5,031 nt of DNA, from contig JAPUIN010000015.1 of assembly GCA_027297005.1 (NCBI GenBank), forward strand, positions 1 through 5,031, given 5' to 3'. Under the pieces are notes generated by a model. It was not told where the DNA came from. It saw only the letters and a program-made list of their open reading frames with translations, and did not search any database. This DNA is from Acidobacteriota bacterium (GTDB lineage: Bacteria; Acidobacteriota; Polarisedimenticolia; Gp22-AA2). The position numbers and the translations under genes were made by a program. Positions 1 to 5,031 of this stretch are shown piece by piece. Within the stretch, counting starts at the first letter, position 1. Every line of letters begins with the position of its first letter.

Positions 1-5
1 CCGGG

Positions 6-11
6 AAGGAG
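6..11 (+). promoter_or_regulatory. Purine-rich Shine-Dalgarno match, very close to the thiolase start
   Basis: AAGGAG, within GGGAAGGAG, lies only one base before the ATG at 13. This is much closer than the usual 5-9 bases. The in-frame CTG at 19 would be spaced better but is a rare start codon. The ATG is kept because of the protein alignment to the family, and the motif may pair in a shifted register. Nothing further upstream is visible in the window. Confidence 0.4.
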
Positions 12-12
12 C

Positions 13-1254
13 ATGACCCTGCGACGACTCGACGCTCTGATCGTGGCCGGTGCCCGCACGCCGATGGCGACCTACAACACCCACTTCCGCAACATCCCCG
101 AGACGGAGCTCGGCGCCATCGCAGCCCGCGAAGCGATCAGACGCTCGGGGATTCCCGCGTCGCGTGTCAACCACGTCGTCATGGGGAACGCCATGCCGAC
201 GAGCGGAAACGGTCTCTATGGCGCGCGTCACGTCGGCCTCAAGGCGGGAATTCCCGAATCGGTGCCGGCTCTCACGCTGAACAGGCTGTGCGGATCGGGC
301 ATCCAGTCGGTCATCACGGCGGCACAGCTGATCGCGCTCGACGATGCCGAAATCGTCCTGGCGGGTGGCATGGAGAACATGACCCAGTCACCGCATGTCG
401 CGCGCGGTCTGCGGACCGGTATGAAAATGGGGAACATTACCCTCGAAGACTCCCTGATCACGGCCCTGATGGATACCCATTGTGGATTCTCGATGTCGCA
501 GACGGCGGAGAATCTTGCTGAAGATCTCGGCATCTCGCGCGAGGAGGCGGATCGTTACGCGCTGAGGAGCCAGCTGGCTACAGAGGCCGCCTACAAGGCC
601 GGACGAATGGGGGATGAGATCGTTCCCGTGGCGGTAAAAGAACGGGGCAAGGAGATCATGATCACGGAAGACAACCACCGACGACCCGGAACGACGCTCG
701 AGGATCTCGGCCGCCTGCCGGCGGCATTCGGTGGGAAGGGGTTTGTCACCGCAGGGAACGCTTCCGGAATCGTCGACGGCGCCGCCGCCGTGGTGATCGC
801 TTCTCCACGTCTGTTGTCCGAGATCCAGGCGCGTCCCCTCGGGCGGATCATCGGGTACGCGGCGGCGGGTGTCCCACCGAGGATCATGGGGATTGGACCG
901 GTGCCGAGCATCCGGGCGGCTCTCGACCGGACCGGGCTGCGCCTCGAGGAGATCGACCTGTTCGAGATCAACGAGGCGTTCGCGGCCCAGTATGTCGCGG
1001 TCGAGCGGGAGTTGAAGCTCGACCGGGACCGGGTCAACGTCAACGGGGGCGCCATCGCTCTGGGGCATCCTCTTGGCGCCACCGGCACCCGACTCATCTT
1101 CACCCTGCTCCTCGAGTTGCGGCGCCGCGGGGGTCGGTACGGCATCGCGAGCGCCTGTATCGGAGGCGGGCAGGGGATCGCAGCCGTGGTCGAATCGCTT
1201 CAGGACGGTGGCTCCGCAAGGGGATCCCCCGGCCGATCCGAAGGGATGGCGTAA
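13..1254 (+). CDS. Thiolase family acetyl-CoA acyltransferase (ACAA2-like)
   Basis: This enzyme would cleave 3-ketoacyl-CoA with CoA, or condense two acetyl-CoA to acetoacetyl-CoA, in the cytoplasm. All catalytic elements are visible: nucleophile Cys93 in NRLCGSG, the NEAF motif at 320-323, His352 in GHPLGATG, and the second Cys382 in CIGGGQG. The CoA-binding loop GNASGIVDGAA starts near residue 248. The length of 413 aa is close to the usual 390-400, plus a Gly/Ser/Arg-rich tail of about 17 residues after the last core strand. Phrases such as ARHVGL.AGIP, ALT.NRLCGSG and KLEDSL-like NITLEDSL resemble mitochondrial-type 3-ketoacyl-CoA thiolase (ACAA2) more than classical AtoB/PhaA, so chain-length preference is uncertain. 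The ATG at 13 gives a natural N-terminus ahead of the first beta strand (ALIVAGARTP). The next gene, a 3-hydroxyacyl-CoA dehydrogenase, overlaps its stop, which supports a shared pathway. Family assignment is near certain; the physiological direction is inferred. Confidence 0.96.
   Translation: MTLRRLDALIVAGARTPMATYNTHFRNIPETELGAIAAREAIRRSGIPASRVNHVVMGNAMPTSGNGLYGARHVGLKAGIPESVPALTLNRLCGSGIQSVITAAQLIALDDAEIVLAGGMENMTQSPHVARGLRTGMKMGNITLEDSLITALMDTHCGFSMSQTAENLAEDLGISREEADRYALRSQLATEAAYKAGRMGDEIVPVAVKERGKEIMITEDNHRRPGTTLEDLGRLPAAFGGKGFVTAGNASGIVDGAAAVVIASPRLLSEIQARPLGRIIGYAAAGVPPRIMGIGPVPSIRAALDRTGLRLEEIDLFEINEAFAAQYVAVERELKLDRDRVNVNGGAIALGHPLGATGTRLIFTLLLELRRRGGRYGIASACIGGGQGIAAVVESLQDGGSARGSPGRSEGMA
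1241..1246 (+). promoter_or_regulatory. Ribosome binding site for the Hbd-type dehydrogenase
   Basis: AAGGGA inside the last codons of the thiolase lies 7 bases before the ATG at 1254. It fixes the start of the dehydrogenase and, with the TAATG stop-start overlap, suggests translational coupling to the thiolase. Confidence 0.65.
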
Positions 1255-2144
1255 TGCCGATCGACCGCGTGGGAGTTCTGGGTTGCGGGCTCATGGGTTC
1301 GGGAATTGCGCAGGTGTCGGCTCAGGCAGGATACCCGACGGTCGTTGTCGAGGTGTCGCGGGAAGTCCTCGATGCCGGTCTGGCGCGCATCGACAAATTC
1401 CTGTCCACCGGGATCTCCCGAGGAAAGGTCAAGCCAGAGGACCGGGAGGGGACCCTCTCCCGGCTGACCGGGAGCACCGATCTTGCCGAGGTCTCCGACT
1501 GCGACATCATCATCGAGGCGATCGTCGAAAACTTCGAACTGAAGAAGGAGATCTACGCACGCCTCGAGCCGATCGTCAAACCGGAAGCGATCTTCGCGAG
1601 CAACACCTCATCGCTGTCGATTACCCGGATGGCGGCTACCACGGGCCGGCCGCAACGCTTCGTGGGGCTTCACTTTTTCAATCCGGTGGCCCTCATGAAG
1701 CTGGTCGAGGTGGCGCGCACCGTCCTCACCGAGCCGGGCGTGGAGGAGACCGTCACGGAATTCGCCCGCTCGCTCGGCAAGACACCGATCCGCACCACCG
1801 ACCGGACCGGGTTCATCGTGAACCGTCTGCTCGTCCCGTACCTGCTGGATGCCGTGCGCGCCCTCGAGGAAGGTGCCGGCACGATCGCGGACATCGATCT
1901 CAGCATGAAGATGGGCTGCGGCTATCCGATGGGACCCCTGACCCTGCTCGACCTCGTTGGGATCGACACGACCCTGTCCATCGCTGACATCATGTTCGAT
2001 GAGTTCCGCGAGCGTCGGTTCGCTCCGCCACCGCTGATGAAGAGGATGGTCCTCGCCGGATTCCTCGGCCGCAAGAGCGGCCGAGGTTTCTACGACTACG
2101 GAGATGAGCCTCCGGATCCGAACGATTTTCTGACTGCGCGCTGA
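1254..2144 (+). CDS. hbd: 3-hydroxybutyryl-CoA / 3-hydroxyacyl-CoA dehydrogenase
   Basis: A cytoplasmic NAD-dependent enzyme interconverting 3-hydroxyacyl-CoA and 3-ketoacyl-CoA. The N-terminal Rossmann domain (about 4-184) has the dinucleotide motif GCGLMG at 10-15. Glu33 sits at the end of the second strand, which favours NAD(H) over NADP(H). The catalytic set has family spacing: Ser119 in NTSS, His140 in GLHFFNP, Glu152 in LVEVA and Asn190 in FIVNRLL. The offsets of 21, 12 and 50 residues match the human enzyme (Ser137, His158, Glu170, Asn208). The C-terminal helical domain (about 187-283) ends in the conserved GRKSGRGFYDY. At 296 aa it is a stand-alone short form (Hbd/PaaH), not a FadB-type fusion with enoyl-CoA hydratase. 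The start overlaps the thiolase stop by one base (TAATG), so the two are probably co-translated and act in sequence. No crotonase or acyl-CoA dehydrogenase is in view, so beta-oxidation, butyrate and PHB roles cannot be separated. Confidence 0.96.
   Translation: MPIDRVGVLGCGLMGSGIAQVSAQAGYPTVVVEVSREVLDAGLARIDKFLSTGISRGKVKPEDREGTLSRLTGSTDLAEVSDCDIIIEAIVENFELKKEIYARLEPIVKPEAIFASNTSSLSITRMAATTGRPQRFVGLHFFNPVALMKLVEVARTVLTEPGVEETVTEFARSLGKTPIRTTDRTGFIVNRLLVPYLLDAVRALEEGAGTIADIDLSMKMGCGYPMGPLTLLDLVGIDTTLSIADIMFDEFRERRFAPPPLMKRMVLAGFLGRKSGRGFYDYGDEPPDPNDFLTAR
2063..2086 (+). repeat. Perfect 10-bp inverted repeat with a 4-base loop inside hbd
   Basis: CCTCGGCCGC at 2063-2072 pairs perfectly with GCGGCCGAGG at 2077-2086 around an AAGA loop. 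It lies about 60 bases before the lptC-like start. It encodes the conserved LGRKSGRG segment, so the symmetry may be a by-product of Gly-Arg codons in GC-rich DNA. Only TTTC follows it, so it is a poor intrinsic terminator candidate. As RNA it would be a very stable hairpin. Confidence 0.6.
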
Positions 2145-2145
2145 T

Positions 2146-3969
2146 ATGACTTCCGACGCCCCCCACAGAAGAGCCCCCGGACGCAATGGGGTCCAGGTGC
2201 GATCCGCCCGCCTGATCCGCGCCCTTCGCGTCCTCGTCCTCGTGGCGCTCGCGGGTGTGACTCTCGCTCTGGCGATGACCTACGGTCGGCGGGACCGGCC
2301 CCAGACCGACATCACCATGGCCCTCGCGTCGGCCGCCGCGACCGGTGAGGGCCCGGTTGTTGATCAGGCGGAGGCGTTCACGATCAGCGGCACCCGTGAA
2401 GGGCGACCCGCGTTCACCCTGCACGCCCGGACAGTGACCGGCTATGTCGGCGAGCGCAAGTTGCTCGACGGCGTGCGCCTCAGCATTTACGATGAGGATG
2501 GTGGATCGATCCGGATCGCCAGCCGCACCGGACAGTTCGATCCTGCCGCGCGCCGCGCCCAGTTGACCGGCGACGTCGAGATCGAATCCTCGGCCGGTCT
2601 GTTCCTTAAGACCGACGTTCTGTTCTTCGACAGCGACCGAGACATAATCTTCACCGCCGATCCGATCCACTTCTCCCTCGGTGGCCTCGAGGGGGAGGGG
2701 CGAGGCCTGAACTATCTCGTGGGTGAGCGGCGCATAAAGATCCCCGATCGGGTGCGTCTCCGGACGACCGGTGCCGAGGGGGGCACGGGGACCGAGGTGA
2801 CGTCTGGCGATCTCGTCACATGGTTGGATGGCAACACAATCGTCTTCACCGATGACGTCAAGCTCGTTCGCGGAGCGGAAGTCCTCCGTGCCAACTATCT
2901 CAAACTCCGGTTCAGCCAGGATCGCTCTCAGGTGACGCGCCTCAACGCCTTCGGCGAGGTGATCGCTTCGATCGCGCCACAGGCCGGCGCGACGATGAGC
3001 GAACTGCGTTCCGATAGCCTCACCGCCCGCTTCGGATCACCGATGGAGTCGATCGAGGAGGCGGTAGCCTCGGGAAACTGCCGCGTCAGTTCGGGTCTTT
3101 ACACCTCACGGAGCCATTCGGCGCACTATAACCGTGATGCGGATCTGCTGGAACTGCGGGGTGACCCGGTGGTCCTGAGCGATCGGGATCGAATTGCGGC
3201 CCAGCAAATTGATCTCCACCCTGGGCGGGATCTGCTCGAGGCTCGCCACGACGTCAGGACCGTCTCGTTGCCGCAGGAGGATCCCGCCGCCGGCCGGGAC
3301 GCCGGTCTCGTCTCCAGATCGGCCATGTCGTTCCAAGCCGACACGCTGCACGTAGACGGCGCCACGCGCCTGATCACCTACTCGGGATCGGCCCGCGCCT
3401 GGCAGGAAGGGCACAGCATCCAAGCCAATACCATCGTCCTGGACGAATCGCGGAGCCAGTTGCGGGCCACCGGCAAGGTGATGTCCCGTTTCACCCGACC
3501 GCCGATGCCCGGCGGGGCCCCTTCGGTCACTTCGATCACGGCTCGCAGTCTGATCCTGGACAGCGCCCGGGGCGTCGCCTCATATCGGGATCAGGTAAGC
3601 CTCACGCGCCTCGACGTGAAGCTCACTGCCGAATTCATGGATGCTTATTTCAAGGACGGAGCGACAGGCCGACATCTCGATCGCATCGAGGCACGGGAGT
3701 CGGTGGTTGTGAAACTGGGTGATATGTACGGAACGGCCCAGAGCGCGGAGTACCTGAGCGGACAAGGGCTGCTGGTGATGCAGGACGAGAATGGTCTCGC
3801 GGAGGTCGTGGACGCCGCGACAGGCCGCACCATGCGGGGTCGAACGTTGACTTTCGATCTGGCGAGAGATAGGATTCTCACGGAACCCGCAGGTGGACGA
3901 ACCTGGATCACCCTGACGCCCGACGAAAGCAAGGACGTTCCCTCCGTTGAGCCTCAAACTCGTTATTGA
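2146..3969 (+). CDS. lptC: LptC-like protein fused to LptA/OstA-like beta modules, LPS export
   Basis: A probable inner-membrane-anchored periplasmic bridge carrying LPS from the LptB2FG transporter toward the outer membrane. An Arg-rich N-terminus is followed by a single membrane segment (about 26-45, LVLVALAGVTLALAM core), placing the rest in the periplasm. Residues about 72-205 look like LptC: FTISGTREGRPAFTLHAR, then the LTGDVEIES and DVLFFDSDRDIIFT strands. The remainder shows repeated OstA/LptA-type patterns (ad-x-l-x-y-d then G-x-V) at about 205-275, 285-375 and 392-447. The clearest copy, at about 463-590, contains ITARSLILDSARGVASYRDQ, DRIEARESVVV and GTAQSAEYL. E. coli LptC and LptA are each only about 185-191 aa, so 607 aa suggests both functions in one chain. 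It begins one base after hbd with no evident Shine-Dalgarno. GTG at 2197, preceded by GGGG, is an alternative start that still keeps the membrane segment. The downstream overlapping LptB-like ATPase supports the role. Domain boundaries are by eye. Confidence 0.85.
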   Translation: MTSDAPHRRAPGRNGVQVRSARLIRALRVLVLVALAGVTLALAMTYGRRDRPQTDITMALASAAATGEGPVVDQAEAFTISGTREGRPAFTLHARTVTGYVGERKLLDGVRLSIYDEDGGSIRIASRTGQFDPAARRAQLTGDVEIESSAGLFLKTDVLFFDSDRDIIFTADPIHFSLGGLEGEGRGLNYLVGERRIKIPDRVRLRTTGAEGGTGTEVTSGDLVTWLDGNTIVFTDDVKLVRGAEVLRANYLKLRFSQDRSQVTRLNAFGEVIASIAPQAGATMSELRSDSLTARFGSPMESIEEAVASGNCRVSSGLYTSRSHSAHYNRDADLLELRGDPVVLSDRDRIAAQQIDLHPGRDLLEARHDVRTVSLPQEDPAAGRDAGLVSRSAMSFQADTLHVDGATRLITYSGSARAWQEGHSIQANTIVLDESRSQLRATGKVMSRFTRPPMPGGAPSVTSITARSLILDSARGVASYRDQVSLTRLDVKLTAEFMDAYFKDGATGRHLDRIEARESVVVKLGDMYGTAQSAEYLSGQGLLVMQDENGLAEVVDAATGRTMRGRTLTFDLARDRILTEPAGGRTWITLTPDESKDVPSVEPQTRY

Positions 3970-4645
3970 GGGTCTCGCCAAAAGCTACCGCCGTCGTGAG
4001 ATCATCCGGGATATATCGCTTCATATCGAGAGCGGAGAGATTGTCGGTCTGCTCGGACCGAACGGCGCGGGAAAGACCACGACCTTTTACTGCGTGGTCG
4101 GGTTGGTGCGGCCGGACGCTGGACGCGTGCTTCTCGGGGGACAGGACGTCAGCCGCCTCCCGATGTATCTGCGCGCCCGCAGTGGCATCAGTTATCTCCC
4201 CCAGGAACCGTCGATCTTCCGCAAGATGACGGTGGAGGAGAACCTGATCGCCATTCTCGAGACTCTGGACATGCCCCGGGAGGAGATCCGGCAGCGCACA
4301 GCGACCGTTCTCGAGGAGATGAAGATCGCCCATCTTGCCCGCAACCACGCCTACAACCTGTCCGGCGGCGAGCGCCGCCGGGCCGCGTTGCTCAGGGCGC
4401 TGGCGGTACGCCCGGAGGTGGTGATCCTCGACGAGCCGACGGCGTCTCTGGACCGCGCCACCGCGCTTCCGGTGGTCGAGACCCTGCTGCGCGCGCGGCG
4501 GCGGCACGACATTGCCTACTTGCTGATCACCCACGACCTGGAGCTGGCCACGGCCGTCGCCGACCGCATCGTGCGCATCGAGGGTGGCAGAGAGTCGTCA
4601 GCCGAGCCGGGGGAGCCGACCCGCGAGGAATCGAACGGTCTGTAA
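3947..4645 (+). CDS. lptB: LptB-like ABC transporter ATPase (LPS export), atypical C-terminal half
   Basis: The cytoplasmic ATPase that would power LPS extraction as a dimer with LptF/LptG. Seen: Walker A GPNGAGKT at 37-44, followed by the LptB-typical TTFY; Q-loop Gln86 in SYLPQE; PSIFRKMTVEENL at 88-100, matching the LptB region that contacts the LptF/G coupling helices; signature LSGGERRR at 138-145; Walker B VVILDE at 158-163 with catalytic Glu163; D-loop SLD; switch His196. The N-terminal half is clearly LptB-like. After the signature it departs: DEPTASLD replaces the usual DEPFAGVDP, LLITHDLELA replaces ITDHNVRETL, and a Glu/Ser-rich tail replaces the usual C-terminus ending near YLGE. 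It has 232 aa against about 241 in E. coli. TTG at 3947 is the only start after the in-frame stop at 3914-3916 that keeps the first strand; AAGGA at 3931-3935 lies 11 bases upstream. It overlaps the LptC/A gene by 23 bases, implying coupling. Another ABC exporter role is possible but less likely in this context. Confidence 0.85.
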   Translation: MSLKLVIEGLAKSYRRREIIRDISLHIESGEIVGLLGPNGAGKTTTFYCVVGLVRPDAGRVLLGGQDVSRLPMYLRARSGISYLPQEPSIFRKMTVEENLIAILETLDMPREEIRQRTATVLEEMKIAHLARNHAYNLSGGERRRAALLRALAVRPEVVILDEPTASLDRATALPVVETLLRARRRHDIAYLLITHDLELATAVADRIVRIEGGRESSAEPGEPTREESNGL

Positions 4646-4704
4646 TCCTGTTTCATGAGACATTTGAGGACGACGTTCCCATCAAACCAGCTGGAGTCGG
4701 AGTC
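4646..4704 (+). other. 59-base intergenic gap between lptB and the M16 peptidase gene
   Basis: This is the only clear gap between genes in the window, and it has lower GC (about 52% in 4621-4680). It holds an imperfect 14-base dyad around TCATGA (4649-4662) and a 17-codon mini-ORF starting with ATG at 4655 whose TGA overlaps the peptidase ATG as ATGA. I see no convincing -35/-10 pair and no terminator hairpin with a T-run. The M16 gene could be read through from lptB or have its own weak promoter here. Confidence 0.4.
4693..4696 (+). promoter_or_regulatory. Ribosome binding site for the M16 peptidase gene
   Basis: GGAG lies 8 bases before the ATG at 4705. It supports that start even though it produces an unusual repeat-containing N-terminus. 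A second GGAG at 4699-4702 is too close to be used. Confidence 0.6.
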
Positions 4705-5031
4705 ATGAGCAACCGCCAGGCCACGGGCCACCACCAGGTCACGGGCCACGACCAGGTCACGGGCCACCACCAGGTCACGGGCCACCGCACGTATCACCCG
4801 ACAACCTGCGCCCTGGCCTTGGCCCTGGCGCTTGGTACCGGCGCGGTCGCCAGCCCCTCGGCGGAGGCGCAGACCCCGGTCGAGGCTCCTGCCTCGGGGA
4901 CGGCGCGGGAGAGGCCCGCGGACCTCGGCTTTCGCACCCTGCCCAACGGGCTGCGCTACCGCTGCGTCCACGTCCCGGGAAGCGAGGGAGTGTGCGCGGT
5001 GCTCGGCATCCGCGCCGGCACGCACCACGAT
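4705..5031 (+). CDS. Secreted M16 (insulinase/pitrilysin) family peptidase, 5' part only
   Basis: The frame is open for 109 codons to the window edge. Residues about 74-109 read LGFRTLPNGLRYRCV then VLGIRAGTHHD, the typical beginning of the M16 N-terminal domain (LPNGL, then an R/K-x-G-x-x-x-D/E strand). The zinc motif HxxEH would follow outside the window, so activity cannot be judged. A hydrophobic stretch at about 35-49 (ALALALALGTGAVA) followed by A-x-A sites (after Ala49 or Ala55) suggests a Sec signal peptide and a periplasmic or outer-membrane-associated location. The n-region is odd: about 34 residues with 7 His, built from an ATGHHQ/VTGHDQ repeat and few basic residues. The only later in-frame start candidate before the mature part is TTG at 4819, inside the hydrophobic core, so ATG at 4705 with its GGAG site is preferred. 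GC is high (about 73% in 4741-5031). Link to LPS export is unknown. Confidence 0.83.
   Translation, partial: MSNRQATGHHQVTGHDQVTGHHQVTGHRTYHPTTCALALALALGTGAVASPSAEAQTPVEAPASGTARERPADLGFRTLPNGLRYRCVHVPGSEGVCAVLGIRAGTHHD
4720..4788 (+). repeat. 18-bp direct tandem repeat, 3.8 copies, in frame
   Basis: Units start at 4720, 4738, 4756 and 4774 (the last is 15 bases, ending in CGC). The consensus is GTCACGGGCCACCACCAG, and the copies differ at only one or two bases. The period is a multiple of three and encodes VTGHHQ-type hexapeptides at residues 6-28 of the M16 peptidase. The preceding AACCGCCAG resembles the end of a unit. The near identity of the copies points to recent slippage expansion. 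Confidence 0.9.

Noticed and set aside
388..1145. Long minus-strand open frames opposite the thiolase (up to 226 codons)
   Set aside because: They are antisense to a gene with complete catalytic motifs, give Arg/Pro/Ser-rich low-information proteins, and are expected in GC-rich DNA.
1073..1987. 304-codon plus-strand frame overlapping the thiolase end and hbd
   Set aside because: It is an out-of-frame reading of two well-supported enzymes, with a Pro/Arg/Gly-rich composition and no domain pattern.
2063..2090. Rho-independent terminator
   Set aside because: The hairpin is strong, but it is inside coding sequence and followed only by TTTC, with no T-run.
1990..2670. Minus-strand open frame of 226 codons across the hbd/lptC junction
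   Set aside because: No recognisable motif; it spans two well-supported plus-strand genes and is best seen as a mirror of their codon bias.
4649..4662. Operator-like dyad TGTTTCATGAGACA
   Set aside because: It is imperfect and short, with no recognisable promoter nearby; chance cannot be excluded.
4720..4788. CRISPR array
   Set aside because: The 18-bp units are directly adjacent with no spacers, lie in a coding frame, and are too few.
4516..5028. Minus-strand frame containing ARDLVV-type repeats
   Set aside because: The repeats mirror the 18-bp tandem repeat; the plus-strand frame gives a signal peptide and an M16 domain start, which is far better support.

Overview
The window is a compact, GC-rich (roughly 60-65% over most of its length by spot hand counts) stretch of bacterial chromosome with every gene on the plus strand. 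It carries lipopolysaccharide-export genes, so the organism is a Gram-negative, outer-membrane bacterium. The fused LptC/LptA-like protein and the lack of rpoN after lptB argue against a typical Enterobacteria-like proteobacterium. A deep-branching diderm such as Acidobacteriota or a neighbouring candidate phylum is possible, but this is a weak inference.

Layout: a thiolase (13-1254) overlaps a 3-hydroxyacyl-CoA dehydrogenase of the Hbd/PaaH type (1254-2144) by one base. One base later begins a 607-residue membrane-anchored periplasmic protein with an LptC-like part followed by repeated LptA/OstA-like beta modules (2146-3969). Its 3' end overlaps by 23 bases an LptB-like ABC ATPase that starts at TTG (3947-4645). 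After a 59-base gap comes the 5' end of a secreted M16 (insulinase/pitrilysin) family peptidase (4705 to the window end), with an in-frame 18-bp tandem repeat just ahead of its signal-peptide hydrophobic core.

How they work together: the thiolase and dehydrogenase catalyse neighbouring steps of acyl-CoA metabolism (acetoacetyl-CoA or 3-ketoacyl-CoA to and from 3-hydroxyacyl-CoA), as in beta-oxidation, butyrate-type fermentation or polyhydroxybutyrate supply. LptC/A and LptB are parts of the machine that moves LPS from the inner membrane to the outer membrane. The tight spacing of the first four genes implies one transcript joining acyl-CoA metabolism and LPS export.

The most unusual points are the single-chain LptC+LptA architecture, an LptB whose second half lacks the family's usual C-terminal motifs and coincides with a jump in GC content (about 61% to 72%), and the His-rich hexapeptide repeat at the start of the M16 peptidase. 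I see no RNA genes, mobile elements, CRISPR arrays or clear intrinsic terminators. I found no convincing evidence of a wholly new system.
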